DNA of 42,156 nucleotides from assembly GCF_004297405.1 (NCBI RefSeq), contig NZ_SCVC01000027.1, positions 1 to 42,156 on the forward strand, read 5' to 3'. The position numbers and the translations under genes are program-made. The notes below the pieces were generated by a model. It ran no database searches. It was given only the letters and a program-made list of their open reading frames with translations, and was not told the DNA's origin. Positions 23,323-32,230 of this stretch are shown here, piece by piece; within the stretch, counting starts at the first letter, position 1, and each line of letters starts with the position of its first letter. This DNA comes from Reyranella sp. (GTDB lineage Bacteria; Pseudomonadota; Alphaproteobacteria; Reyranellales; Reyranellaceae).

Positions 23323-24246
23323 TCAAGCTGCCTGGGCGAGCGGCTCGCCACTCTCGAACACGATGCGACCATCGGGCTCGCAGCCCGTACCGTCGGCCTT
23401 CAGGGCGCGGAGCTGGACGCCGATCCGCCAACCCGCTCCTGCCCGCTCGATGCCGAGCAGGTGATAGCGCGCGCGGCCGTACTTGCTACCCGGTGCGGCT
23501 GACGCGGAGGTGACGCCGACCACCGGCACGGCAGCGCCCTGCGGACCAGCGATGCGCGCAACCTCGCTGCGATGATTGTGGCCATGCAGGACGATCTCGC
23601 AGCCGACCCTGCGGATCATCGCCTGGAACTCGGCCGCGTCGGTCAGCCGCTTGAAGTGTTTCTCGGTCGTGAGCGGCGGATGGTGAATCAACACCACCCG
23701 GCAAAGCCCTTCGCAGCCGAGATCGGCCAGGAGCTTCTCGGCCGCCGCAATCTGCGCTGCGCCGAGGGTGCCGGTGGCAAAGAAGGGCGGCTTGGGCACA
23801 CCGCTGTTCAGCCCCACCAGGGCCACTGGCCCACGGCGACGTACAGTTGGAAAGACATCGAATCCAGAAGCCGGCGGCGCGCCATCGCCGGAGATATAGG
23901 CGCCCCACCGGCCGAGCCCCTGCCCCCACTTCGTGGCGACATAGACGTCGTGATTGCCCGGCACGAGAGTAACGCGATCGGGTGAGCCGAGCCCGGTCAG
24001 CCACTGCGAAGCGCGCTCGAATTCCTCGGGCAGCGAGACGTTCACCAGATCGCCGGTCAGGGCAATGTGATCGGGATTCTCTGCCTTGATGTCGGCCACG
24101 ATGCCGGCCAGCGCTTCGGGCCGATGCATCCCGACGCGGCTGCGCCACCAATTGGCGTAGCCGGTGGCGCGCTTGCCGAGAAGATCGACGATGCGTGCCC
24201 GCGGCATCGGCAGATGCGGGTCGGACAGATGAGCCAGGGTGAACAT
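23323..24246 (-). CDS. Metallophosphoesterase (calcineurin-like), in ceramide operon
   Basis: A 307-residue cytoplasmic calcineurin-like phosphoesterase. The five metal-binding blocks are seen in order: D9 and H11 in SDPHL, D66 in TGDLVN, N98-H99 in PGNHD, H in LIHHPP and two His in HGHNHRSE. No signal peptide is present. The family hydrolyses phosphomono- or diesters, including lipid phosphates and UDP-diacylglucosamine. It sits between spt and the ceramide synthase gene with short gaps, so a sphingolipid head-group or lipid-phosphate substrate is plausible but unproven. Confidence 0.87.
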   Translation of the reverse strand: MFTLAHLSDPHLPMPRARIVDLLGKRATGYANWWRSRVGMHRPEALAGIVADIKAENPDHIALTGDLVNVSLPEEFERASQWLTGLGSPDRVTLVPGNHDVYVATKWGQGLGRWGAYISGDGAPPASGFDVFPTVRRRGPVALVGLNSGVPKPPFFATGTLGAAQIAAAEKLLADLGCEGLCRVVLIHHPPLTTEKHFKRLTDAAEFQAMIRRVGCEIVLHGHNHRSEVARIAGPQGAAVPVVGVTSASAAPGSKYGRARYHLLGIERAGAGWRIGVQLRALKADGTGCEPDGRIVFESGEPLAQAA

Positions 24247-24257
24247 GGCGGCCGCCC

Positions 24258-25484
24258 CTAGCGGGCGCCGCCAACCACGCGGCGCGTGCGGTCGTCGATA
24301 ACGCCGAGCTGACGGCCGATGCCCGTCATGACCTCGACCATGTGCTGGAGCTGCTCCGGCGTATGCACGGCGCAGACCGAGCAGCGCAGCAGCGACACGC
24401 CGTTCGGCGTAGCGGGCGGCACGGCGACGTTCACGTAGATGCCGGCATCGAGCATGGCGCGCCAGAAGCCGATGGCGACCATGCGGTCGGGCAGGTGCAC
24501 GCCGACCACCGGGCCATGCTCGGGGCCGAGCTTGAAGCCTTGGGCGGCGAGCCCGTCATAGAGGGTGGCGACATTGTCCCAGAGCTGCTTGCGCAGCTCC
24601 GGCCTGGCCTTCACGACCTTGAGCGCCTGGCGCACCGACGCCACGATCGACGGTGGCAGCGAGGCCGTGAACATGTAGGAGCGGACGGTGACGCGCAGGA
24701 TGTCGAAATCCGGATCGTCGGAGACGCAGTAGCCGCCGATGGCGCCCAGGGTCTTGGAGAAGGTGCCGACAATGAAGTGGCAATCGTCGATCACGCCGGT
24801 CGATTCGCAGAGGCCACGGCCAGTCTCGCCCAGTGCGCCCAGCGAATGGGCTTCATCGATCAGAACGTAGGCGTTGTACTTCTTGCAGACGTCAACGAAC
24901 TCGCGCAGCGGCGCGGTATCGCCCAGCATCGAGTAGATGCCTTCCAGCACCACCACCCGATTGCCCGGCCGGTCGCCCAGCCGGCGCAGGCGCGCCTCCA
25001 GGCTCGACGGATCGTTGTGCTTGAAGCGGACGACTTCGGCCTGCGTCATCTTGCAGGCGTCGTAGATGGAAGCGTGGCTGTCGGCGTCGATCAGGAGTTG
25101 GTCACCCTCGCCCGCCAGGGTCGAGATGATGCCGAGATTGGCCTGATAGCCGGTCGTGAAGACCATGCAATGCTTCTTGCCGTAGAACTCGGCGATCTCC
25201 TGCTCGAGCGCTACGTGTTCGTTGTAGCTGCCGTTGGCGATGCGCGAGCCGGTCGTGCCGGTGCCTTCGGCGCGAATGGCCTCGATCGCGGCCTCCATGC
25301 AGGAGGAATCGAAGGTCAGGCCGAAATAATTATTGGTGCCGACCAGGAGCGTCTTGCGCCCGTTGATGATGGCTTCGGTCGGCGACAGGACCCGTTCCAT
25401 ACGGATCTGGAACGGATCGTAACCGGTGGTCCGAACGTCGCGATAGGCCTCGAGCAGGCCCGCATGGCGATCGAACAGGCCCAT
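24258..25484 (-). CDS. spt: Serine palmitoyltransferase
   Basis: A 408-residue alpha-oxoamine synthase (PLP fold type I) that condenses serine with an acyl thioester to 3-ketosphinganine. PLP lysine is K244 in GTFSKTLGAIGG; H137 (DADSHASIYD) stacks on PLP; D210 and H213 (LIDEAHS) contact it. Relatives are KBL, BioF and HemA, but the adjacent acyl carrier protein, acyl-ACP ligase, CerR-like reductase and ceramide synthase genes select the serine palmitoyltransferase function. The start follows the acp stop by 2 bases, consistent with ACP-linked substrate delivery. Confidence 0.93.
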   Translation of the reverse strand: MGLFDRHAGLLEAYRDVRTTGYDPFQIRMERVLSPTEAIINGRKTLLVGTNNYFGLTFDSSCMEAAIEAIRAEGTGTTGSRIANGSYNEHVALEQEIAEFYGKKHCMVFTTGYQANLGIISTLAGEGDQLLIDADSHASIYDACKMTQAEVVRFKHNDPSSLEARLRRLGDRPGNRVVVLEGIYSMLGDTAPLREFVDVCKKYNAYVLIDEAHSLGALGETGRGLCESTGVIDDCHFIVGTFSKTLGAIGGYCVSDDPDFDILRVTVRSYMFTASLPPSIVASVRQALKVVKARPELRKQLWDNVATLYDGLAAQGFKLGPEHGPVVGVHLPDRMVAIGFWRAMLDAGIYVNVAVPPATPNGVSLLRCSVCAVHTPEQLQHMVEVMTGIGRQLGVIDDRTRRVVGGAR

Positions 25485-25486
25485 GG

Positions 25487-25807
25487 CTAACGCCGGGCGT
25501 GGAGCTTCAGGATGGTATCCGCGAGCTGGTCGACGGTATGGATCTCGGCCACGACGTTCATGGGAATCGAGACGTCGAACCGATCCTCGAGTTCCATGAC
25601 CATGTCCATGATCGCCAGCGAATCGATGGTCAGGTCCTTTGCGATCACGGTGTCGCCGGCGATCGGCTTCTCACCAACCTGGAACGGCGACAGGTGATGG
25701 CAGATTTCACCCATGACTTCGCCACGCGCGAGCGTGCTCCCGCGGCGCAGTTCGAGGGTGTCGGCGATGCCGTCGTTCTCGACGATCATTTGATGGGCAG
25801 TGCGCAA
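25487..25807 (-). CDS. acpR: Acyl carrier protein for sphingolipid synthesis
   Basis: A 106-residue acyl carrier protein if read from the TTG at 25807, which has GGAG six bases upstream; ATGs at 25789 and 25714 would give shorter forms. The phosphopantetheine serine is S63 in IDSLAIMDMVMELEDRF, followed by the usual third and fourth helices. The N-terminal extension is longer than in a housekeeping ACP. It is dedicated to the operon: the ligase upstream would charge it and the serine palmitoyltransferase downstream would use the acyl-ACP. Confidence 0.85.
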   Translation of the reverse strand: MRTAHQMIVENDGIADTLELRRGSTLARGEVMGEICHHLSPFQVGEKPIAGDTVIAKDLTIDSLAIMDMVMELEDRFDVSIPMNVVAEIHTVDQLADTILKLHARR

Positions 25808-25865
25808 AACGCTCTCCGGGTCCCGGGGTCAGGCGGGCAACTTGTGCCAGAAACCCGGATTCCTT

Positions 25866-25897
25866 GTGAAATAACAATTTGTTACGCAGTGTTTCAC
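25866..25897. promoter_or_regulatory. Nested palindrome in the cerR-acpR gap
   Basis: An AT-rich island inside the GC-rich operon contains TAACAA-T-TTGTTA (25872-25884) flanked by GTGAAA (25866-25871) and TTTCAC (25892-25897). It is five bases past the cerR stop and about 59 bases before the acpR start. The symmetry suits a dimeric regulator's operator, perhaps with an internal promoter, or a hairpin in the mRNA. Nothing else is visible in this 95-base gap. Confidence 0.45.
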
Positions 25898-25902
25898 AGG
25901 CC

Positions 25903-26829
25903 CTAAAGCCAATGCTGGCTGCGATACCACTGCACGGTGTCACGGAAGCCGGCCGTCAGGTCATAACGCGGCTGGAAGCCAATGGCGGCGGCGAGCCGGC
26001 GATCATGGACGGACCAGTCCTGGTGAAAAATCTCGGCGACCTTGCCCTGGGTCAGGATCTGGGTGGGCCCGCCCAATGACTGGCGAAGCCCGTTCCACAC
26101 TGCAATACCGGCCATAATCGGCCGCGGGACCTTCACATGCCAGGGCTGCCGCCCCAGCGCCGCCCCCGCCGCCCGGGCCATGTCGGCATAGGAATATGCA
26201 CCCGCCGTGCCGTCGTCGATCTCGTAGATCGACCGCTCCGGCGACCGCTCGACAGCCAGCGCCAGGGTCTCGGCCAGATCTGAGACGTGGATCAGGGACA
26301 GTCGCGCTGACGAGAGCCAGGGCTGCGGCGCCAACCCGAGTTTCACAGAACGAAAATAAGCCAAAGTCTCCCGATCACCCGGCCCGTAGACGGCCGGCGC
26401 CCGCACCGCGAGCCAGGGGCCGCTCCGGGCCGCGATGGCCACCTCCCCCGCCCTCTTGCTGGCACCGTAAGCCGAGAGTTGCGGCTCACGGGCGGCGAGC
26501 GAGGAAAGCAGGACAAGTGTCGCCTCGGACGCCAAGGCCGAGAGAAGCGCGGCGCTGTCCCGATTGACGGACATGAAGTCAGCCGGCGTGCGGGCCTTGA
26601 TCAGGCCCGCAGCATGGACCACGGCATCCGCCCCACGGACCAATTCCCGTAAGGCGGGTTCGGAGAGAACGTCGCCCATGACGATCTCGGCATCGATGCC
26701 GGCCAGCGACGGCAACGGCGACCAGCGTCTCACCAGGAGGCGAAGCCGCCAACCGCGACGCGCCAGAGCAGCTACGAGGTGCGGACCGACGAAACCGGTG
26801 ACACCGGTGACGGCGACCAGCTTGCTCAT
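25903..26829 (-). CDS. cerR: NAD-dependent epimerase/dehydratase family, ceramide reductase (CerR) candidate
   Basis: A 308-residue extended SDR. TGVTGFVG (8-15) binds the cofactor; S109/S110, Y121 and K125 (YGASK) form the active site; APAVYGPGDRET follows as in the epimerase family. In Caulobacter a homologous gene beside spt and acpR reduces the 3-keto group during ceramide synthesis. The gene lies between the acyl-ACP ligase (8 bases upstream) and acpR. The genuine substrate, 3-ketosphinganine or the N-acylated keto form, cannot be decided from sequence. Confidence 0.85.
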   Translation of the reverse strand: MSKLVAVTGVTGFVGPHLVAALARRGWRLRLLVRRWSPLPSLAGIDAEIVMGDVLSEPALRELVRGADAVVHAAGLIKARTPADFMSVNRDSAALLSALASEATLVLLSSLAAREPQLSAYGASKRAGEVAIAARSGPWLAVRAPAVYGPGDRETLAYFRSVKLGLAPQPWLSSARLSLIHVSDLAETLALAVERSPERSIYEIDDGTAGAYSYADMARAAGAALGRQPWHVKVPRPIMAGIAVWNGLRQSLGGPTQILTQGKVAEIFHQDWSVHDRRLAAAIGFQPRYDLTAGFRDTVQWYRSQHWL

Positions 26830-26836
26830 CGCCGGA

Positions 26837-28594
26837 TCAGGCCGCTGCGGGTTTCAAGGACGGCGACGCCGACGCGTAGAGACCGGCGAGATAGTTGGCC
26901 TTGGTCCGCGCACGCGACAGCTTGCCCGACGACGTGGTCGGCAGGCCGACCGTCGGCGGCACCAATGCCACATCGCAGTCGACGGCAATCGCTTCGCGCA
27001 CGGCGCCGGCAACATCACGCGCCAAGGCCAGCCGTGCCTCCTCGCCGGAAACACGCGCCAGCACGGCCACCACCACGCGCTCGCCCTCGCCCGTGTCTAT
27101 CGAGAAGGCAGCAGCGTCACCGTTCTTGGTCAGGCGCTTGGCCTCGATCGCCCATTCGATATCCTGCGGCCACACGTTGCGGCCGTTCACGATAATCAGG
27201 TCTTTGGCGCGGCCGGTGACGACGATTTCACCCGCCAGCGTGTAGCCAAGGTCGCCGGTATCGAGCCAGCCATCGGCCGACAGGACCTCTTGGCTGGCTT
27301 CGGGCTCTCCAAAATAGCCAGGCATGATGCTGGGCCCGGCAACGAAGATGCGGCCCACTTCGCGGTCGGCCAGTACCTCGCCGTCGGCACCACGTACTTC
27401 GAGCTGATGTCCCGGCAGCACGCGCCCACACAGGACGAAGCGGCGCGCCTGGCGGTCGTCGGCAGGATCGGCGGCGGGCACTGCGCGCTGGGCTTCGGCG
27501 AGCGTCGTGCGATCGACCGTATCCGTGCGCACGCCTGTACCGTGCGGGCTGAAAGTGATGGCGAGGCACACCTCGGCCATGCCGTAGCTCGGGATGAAGG
27601 CCTTACTGTTGAAGCCTGCGCCTTCGAAGGTCGACGCGAAGCGCTCCAGTACATCGGCGCGCACCATGTCGCCGCCGATGCCGGCGTGCCGCCAACTCTT
27701 CAAGTCGAGATCGGCCGGCACCTGGGCGGCACCACGACGGACGGCAAGGTCGTAGCCGAAGCTCGGGCTGTAGGAGATCGTGCCGCGATTACGCGACATC
27801 AGGTTGAGCCACTGCATCGGCCGGCGGGCGAAGTCACGCGGCGTCATATAGTCGATCGAAAGCTGGGCGCTGAGCGGTGCCATCAGGAAGCCGATCAGGC
27901 CCATGTCGTGATAGAGCGGCAGCCAGCTCACGGCGCGATCGCCCACGACGACGTCAAGACCGGCCGGGCCCGTCATGCCGGCGAGGTTGGCCATCAGCGC
28001 GCGCTGGGTGATCTGCACACCGTGCGGATGGCGCGTGCTGCCGGATGAAAACTGGATGTAACAAAGATCGTCCACACCAAGCGGACGAAGATCGACCGGC
28101 TTCTCGGGCAGCTCGTGCAGCACGTCCATGCCGCCATGGAGGCGGACCCCAGGGAACTCCTTGGCCGCTTCGCCGAGATAGCCCGCGAGGTCGTCGAGAC
28201 CGAAGGCGGCCACCGCACCGGAGGCGTCGAGTTGGCGGCGAAGCTGGTCGAGATAGGCTTCTTTGCCACCGATACCGACCGGAATGGACACCGGCACAGG
28301 AAGGAGGCCGGCATATTGCGCGCCGAAGAAAGAATCGAAAAAACCCGGCCAGGTATCGGCCGTAATCAGAATTCGCTCGCCGCGCGCAAATCCCGCGCCG
28401 ATCAACTTGCGTGCCACGACATGGGCACGCTGACGTACGTCGCTCCACGGCAAGGCCGAGAGCTGCTCACCCTTGGCATTATAAAAGGTCACGCCGGTCT
28501 CGCCCTCGGCCGCATAGTCGAGCATCGCCGGTACCGAGGCGAAGCCGGCGCGGTGCAAGGCGAGCTTGGAATTGCGAGTGGGCAGCGATTTCAT
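26837..28594 (-). CDS. aasR: Fatty-acyl-AMP/acyl-ACP ligase for sphingolipid synthesis
   Basis: A 585-residue adenylate-forming enzyme of the FadD32-like acyl-AMP ligase group. The P-loop-like motif YIQFSSGSTRHPHGV is at 179-193; LPLYHDMGLIGFL, SYGMAEV, DTGDLGY and the hinge region GRAKDLIIVNGRNVWPQDIEW follow in order. It would activate a fatty acid and load it on the AcpR carrier. It is the first gene of the seven-gene ceramide operon and divergent from argD across 195 bases. The start at 28594 is the only good ATG before the conserved N-terminus. Confidence 0.88.
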   Translation of the reverse strand: MKSLPTRNSKLALHRAGFASVPAMLDYAAEGETGVTFYNAKGEQLSALPWSDVRQRAHVVARKLIGAGFARGERILITADTWPGFFDSFFGAQYAGLLPVPVSIPVGIGGKEAYLDQLRRQLDASGAVAAFGLDDLAGYLGEAAKEFPGVRLHGGMDVLHELPEKPVDLRPLGVDDLCYIQFSSGSTRHPHGVQITQRALMANLAGMTGPAGLDVVVGDRAVSWLPLYHDMGLIGFLMAPLSAQLSIDYMTPRDFARRPMQWLNLMSRNRGTISYSPSFGYDLAVRRGAAQVPADLDLKSWRHAGIGGDMVRADVLERFASTFEGAGFNSKAFIPSYGMAEVCLAITFSPHGTGVRTDTVDRTTLAEAQRAVPAADPADDRQARRFVLCGRVLPGHQLEVRGADGEVLADREVGRIFVAGPSIMPGYFGEPEASQEVLSADGWLDTGDLGYTLAGEIVVTGRAKDLIIVNGRNVWPQDIEWAIEAKRLTKNGDAAAFSIDTGEGERVVVAVLARVSGEEARLALARDVAGAVREAIAVDCDVALVPPTVGLPTTSSGKLSRARTKANYLAGLYASASPSLKPAAA

Positions 28595-28676
28595 CGGAAG
28601 GCGGGTCTCCTAGCAGAGGGGCTGCCCCCCCTTCAAGGCGGGCCCTTCGCATCAATTCCCACCTGGAGTGCTCAAG

Positions 28677-28705
28677 TTGACACACCCTAACCCGGATAAG
28701 ATAGT
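28677..28705 (+). promoter_or_regulatory. Sigma-70-type promoter for argD-argF-hslO
   Basis: TTGACA at 28677-28682 and GATAGT at 28700-28705 are separated by 17 bases; the -35 element is a perfect match and the -10 element matches at four of six positions. Transcription would start near 28712, exactly at the left arm of the leader hairpin described next. Confidence 0.6.
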
Positions 28706-28712
28706 GCCCGAT

Positions 28713-28767
28713 CCTCGCCAAAACCCGGAGTTTCCATCCCGGAATCGCCGGCTCTGGCGAGGCTTTT
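28713..28767 (+). terminator. Terminator-like hairpin with T-run in the argD leader (candidate attenuator)
   Basis: CCTCGCCA (28713-28720) pairs perfectly with TGGCGAGG (28755-28762) and is followed by CTTTTT. The 34-base loop contains short self-complementary CCGG segments that could form a competing structure. It begins at the predicted transcription start and ends 27 bases before the argD start, so it may terminate transcription early. Confidence 0.5.
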
Positions 28768-28789
28768 TACTTTTGACGGAGGACTGGTT

Positions 28790-29977
28790 GTGATTACGGC
28801 TGTGATGCCGACGTACGGTCGCAAGGACGTCGTGTTCGAACGCGGAGAAGGCAACTATCTCTACGCGACGGACGGCCGACGTTATGTCGACTTTACCTCG
28901 GGCATCGCCGTGAACGCGCTGGGCCACTGCCACCCCGCCCTGGTCAAGGCTCTGACCGAGCAGGGCTCGAAGCTCTGGCACACCTCCAACCTGTTCCGGA
29001 TCGGCAATGGCGAGAAGCTGGCCAAGCGGCTGGCCGACCTCACCTTCGCCGACACGATGTTCTTCTGTAATTCCGGTGCCGAGGCGATCGAGGGTGGCAT
29101 CAAGCTGATACGCAAGTATCAGTACATGAACGGCCATCCGAAGCGGTACAAGATCATCTGCTTCCAGGCGGCGTTCCATGGCCGCCTGCTCAATGCGCTC
29201 GCCGCGACCGGCAACGAGAAGTATCTCGAAGGCTTCGGCCCGCCGGCGCCCGGCTACCGCCATGCGCCGCTGAACAACGCCAACGTCGTGCGCGACATGA
29301 TCGACGACGAGACCGCCGGCATCCTGGTCGAGCCGATCCAGGGCGAAGGCGGCATTCGCGAAACGACGCCCGAGTTCCTTAAGGCGCTGCGCGCGATGTG
29401 CGACGAGTTCGGCCTGCTGCTGTTCTACGACGAAATCCACACGGGTTTCGGCCGGACGGGCAAGCTGTTCGCCTACGAGTGGTCGGGCGTCGCGCCCGAC
29501 GTCATGGCGATCGCCAAAGGCATGGGTGGCGGTTTCCCGATCGGCGCCTTCATGGCGACCGAGAAGGCGGCCGTCGGCATGGTGCCGGGCACGCACGGCT
29601 CGACCTACGGCGGCAATCCGCTCGCCACGGGCGTGGCCAACGCAGTGCTCGACGAACTGCTGAAGCCCGGCTTCATCGAGGGCGTGCACGAGCGCGGCAA
29701 GTACCTCAAGGCCGAACTCGAGAAGCTGGTCGCCAAGCACCCCAAGGTGTTTGCCGAACAGCGCGGCACCGGCTTCCTGCAAGGCCTGCGCTGCGTGGTG
29801 CCGGCCGGCGAGATGGTCGAACGCCTGCAATCGCTGGGGCTGCTCGTGCCACCGGCGGGCGAGAACGTGATCCGCGTCTTCCCGGCACTGATCGCTGACA
29901 AGGCCGCACTCGACGAGGGCATCGCCATCCTCGAGAAGGCTGCCGTCTCGTTCGAGTCGTCCAAGGCTGCCGAGTAG
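28790..29977 (+). CDS. argD: Acetylornithine aminotransferase
   Basis: A 395-residue class III PLP aminotransferase that forms N-acetylornithine from the semialdehyde in arginine synthesis (and can serve in lysine synthesis). Motifs: NSGAEA at 94-99 for phosphate binding, D214 in [13 protein letters not shown] and the PLP lysine K243 in [11 protein letters not shown]. The start is taken as GTG at 28790 because GGAGG lies 7 bases upstream; the ATG at 28805 is an alternative. argF starts 5 bases after its stop, giving the argD-argF-hslO order common in alphaproteobacteria. Confidence 0.94.
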   Translation: MITAVMPTYGRKDVVFERGEGNYLYATDGRRYVDFTSGIAVNALGHCHPALVKALTEQGSKLWHTSNLFRIGNGEKLAKRLADLTFADTMFFCNSGAEAIEGGIKLIRKYQYMNGHPKRYKIICFQAAFHGRLLNALAATGNEKYLEGFGPPAPGYRHAPLNNANVVRDMIDDETAGILVEPIQGEGGIRETTPEFLKALRAMCDEFGLLLFYDEIHTGFGRTGKLFAYEWSGVAPDVMAIAKGMGGGFPIGAFMATEKAAVGMVPGTHGSTYGGNPLATGVANAVLDELLKPGFIEGVHERGKYLKAELEKLVAKHPKVFAEQRGTGFLQGLRCVVPAGEMVERLQSLGLLVPPAGENVIRVFPALIADKAALDEGIAILEKAAVSFESSKAAE

Positions 29978-29982
29978 GCACC

Positions 29983-30909
29983 ATGGCTGCGCCTAGACAC
30001 TTTCTCGACCTCGACCAGGTCGATCCCAAAACGCTTCGCCAGATCCTCGATCAGGGCAAGGCGATGAAGAAGGCAAGGTCCAACGGCGGGCACGACAAGC
30101 CGCTCGCCGGCAAGACCCTCGCCATGATCTTCGAGAAGCCGTCGACACGCACCCGCGTGTCGTTCGAAGTCGGCATGCGCGAGCTTGGCGGCGAGACGAT
30201 CATGCTCGGCCGCGGTGACACGCAGCTCGGCCGCGGCGAGACGATCGCCGATACCGCACGTGTGCTGAGCCGCTACGTCGACATCATCATGATGCGCACC
30301 ACCGTCGAGGAGAAACTCCTCGAAATGGCGAAGTATGCGACCGTGCCGGTGATCAACGGGCTCACCGACAAGACGCATCCCTGCCAGCTCATGGCCGATG
30401 TCATGACCTACGAGGAGCATCGCGGCTCGATCCAGGGCAAGTCTATCGCCTGGTCGGGCGACGGCAACAACATGGCGACGAGCTGGATTCATGCCGCCGT
30501 GCAGTTCGATTTCGAACTGCGCATCGCCTGCCCCACCGAACTCAAACCGCCGCAGGACGTCGTCCAGTGGGCGGAGAAGTCGAAGGGCCGCATCTCGATC
30601 GGCCACGATCCCGAGGCGATGGTGAAGGACGCCGATTGCGTCGTCACCGATACCTGGGTGTCGATGGGCGACGAGGATCCGCAGAGCCCGAGTGCCGCGC
30701 GACGACACAATCTCCTGCGCGCCTATCAGGTCGACAAGCACCTGATGAAGCAGGCCAAGAAGGATGCCATCTTCATGCACTGCCTGCCGGCACATCGCGG
30801 CGAGGAGGTCACCGCCGAGGTGATCGACGGGCCGCAGTCGGTGGTGTTCGATGAGGCGGAGAACCGCCTGCACGCACAGAAGAGCATCCTCGCCTGGTGC
30901 CTTTCATGA
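29983..30909 (+). CDS. argF: Ornithine carbamoyltransferase
   Basis: A 308-residue anabolic ornithine transcarbamylase making citrulline from ornithine and carbamoyl phosphate. All signatures are present: STRTR at 54-58 (carbamoyl phosphate), HPCQ at 132-135, the ornithine-binding D-x-SMG near 223-229 (DTWVSMGDE) and [10 protein letters not shown] at 266-275. It competes for ornithine with the decarboxylase encoded about 10 kb away. Its TGA overlaps the hslO ATG (ATGA). Confidence 0.96.
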   Translation: MAAPRHFLDLDQVDPKTLRQILDQGKAMKKARSNGGHDKPLAGKTLAMIFEKPSTRTRVSFEVGMRELGGETIMLGRGDTQLGRGETIADTARVLSRYVDIIMMRTTVEEKLLEMAKYATVPVINGLTDKTHPCQLMADVMTYEEHRGSIQGKSIAWSGDGNNMATSWIHAAVQFDFELRIACPTELKPPQDVVQWAEKSKGRISIGHDPEAMVKDADCVVTDTWVSMGDEDPQSPSAARRHNLLRAYQVDKHLMKQAKKDAIFMHCLPAHRGEEVTAEVIDGPQSVVFDEAENRLHAQKSILAWCLS

Positions 30910-31886
30910 GCAAGACGTCGGAAGGCTCCCCTTCCGACGGTGCTCCCTCCACCGACTGGGATCGCGTACTGCCCTTCCAGCTCGATGCGTTAGGCGTGCG
31001 CGGCCGCTTGGTCCGGCTGAGCCATGCCTTGGACGAGATCATCGAACGCCACGGCTATCCTCTGGCCGTGGCGCGGCCGCTGGCCGAAGCGATGGTGCTC
31101 TGCGTTACCTTGGCGACCTCGCTGAAGTACGACGGCATCTTCACCCTCCAGATCTCGGGGGACGGGCCGATCCGCCTGCTGGTCACCGACCTCACGACCG
31201 ATGGCGCGCTGCGTGGTTACGCCCAGTTCGACTCCTGGAAGCTTGCGGTGGCGCTGGGTAGCGGCAACGAGGATGCGCCCGAGGGCTACGTGCCGAAGCT
31301 GTTCGGCCAGGGTCGGCTCGCTTTCACCGTCGACCAGGGCCAGCACACCGAGCGCTACCAGGGCGTGGTGCCGCTCGAAGGCGCTACTCTGGCCGACTGC
31401 GCCCACACCTATTTCCGCCAGTCCGAGCAGCTTCCGACCGGCATCAAGATTTCCGCGCGCCGCGAGGCGAGCGAGGGCGGCCATCATTGGCATGCCGCGG
31501 CGTTGATGGTTCAGCAGATGCCGGAACTCGATGCCGGACGAATCGACGTCGATCTGGAACAGCGCGAGGATGACTGGCGACGGGCCGTCATTCTGATGGC
31601 TTCGGCGACTGAGGCTGAGATGCTCGATCCCGCGCTGCCCGGCACCAAGCTGCTCTACCGCCTGTTCCACCAGGAACGGCCGCGCCAGTTCGAGCCCCGC
31701 GCCTTTGCCGCGCGCTGCCGCTGCAGCCGCGACCGCATCGACCGCGTGCTGCGATCGATCAAGCGCGAGGAACTCGACGACCTGCGCGACAAGACCGGAC
31801 GGGTCGCGGTGAAGTGCGAGTTCTGCTCGACCGAATACACTTACGACGATCGCGATCTCGACCGGATCTACGCCTCCGCGGCGTAG
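30906..31886 (+). CDS. hslO: Redox-regulated chaperone Hsp33
   Basis: A 326-residue Hsp33 holdase. The C-terminal zinc-binding switch is CRC, a 30-residue linker and CEFC, the canonical CxC(27-32)CxxC layout; oxidation releases zinc and activates the chaperone against aggregation. The N-terminal substrate-binding domain is intact ([22 protein letters not shown]). The ATG at 30906 overlapping the argF stop is chosen over an ATG nine bases earlier. Linkage to arg genes is conserved in related bacteria, without a known functional reason. Confidence 0.94.
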   Translation: MSKTSEGSPSDGAPSTDWDRVLPFQLDALGVRGRLVRLSHALDEIIERHGYPLAVARPLAEAMVLCVTLATSLKYDGIFTLQISGDGPIRLLVTDLTTDGALRGYAQFDSWKLAVALGSGNEDAPEGYVPKLFGQGRLAFTVDQGQHTERYQGVVPLEGATLADCAHTYFRQSEQLPTGIKISARREASEGGHHWHAAALMVQQMPELDAGRIDVDLEQREDDWRRAVILMASATEAEMLDPALPGTKLLYRLFHQERPRQFEPRAFAARCRCSRDRIDRVLRSIKREELDDLRDKTGRVAVKCEFCSTEYTYDDRDLDRIYASAA

Positions 31887-31896
31887 TCGCAAACGC

Positions 31897-32217
31897 CTAG
31901 GCGTCGGTCCAGTCGAATTTCAGCGGCGCCTCGCGGAAGGCGAAGCGATCGATATGGCGGGCAACAGCATCTTTCAGAGCCGTCAACTGCCCCTCGACGC
32001 TTGCCTCCAGGCGGCATTCCAGGTTGTCACCGTTTGCCTGTAGCAACAGCGTCGCGTCGCCCGGCCAGTCGGCGCCGCGGGCATTTCGCGGAAACACGAC
32101 CTTGCCTTTCTCCGGCGTGAACTCGACGGCGAGGTTGTGGCTCCAGTGCTTGCAGAGCTGCTGGAGGTAGCGACTGCCGTTGGTGGTGGGCACGCGCACG
32201 GTGCTGAGGATCGTCAT
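31897..32217 (-). CDS. DUF2218 domain protein
   Basis: A 106-residue cytoplasmic protein of the DUF2218 family. The family pattern is visible: a short N-terminal strand, RYLQQLCKHWSHNLAVEF and a C-terminal helix (LKDAVARHIDRFAFREA) before the tail LKFDWTDA. Members are typically encoded beside PadR regulators and siderophore-interacting ferric reductases. The PadR gene is 13 bases upstream here, but the ferric reductase is missing, so the pair may act alone or with a distant partner. Molecular function is not established. Confidence 0.85.
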   Translation of the reverse strand: MTILSTVRVPTTNGSRYLQQLCKHWSHNLAVEFTPEKGKVVFPRNARGADWPGDATLLLQANGDNLECRLEASVEGQLTALKDAVARHIDRFAFREAPLKFDWTDA

Positions 32218-32230
32218 CGAAATCTCCTAT

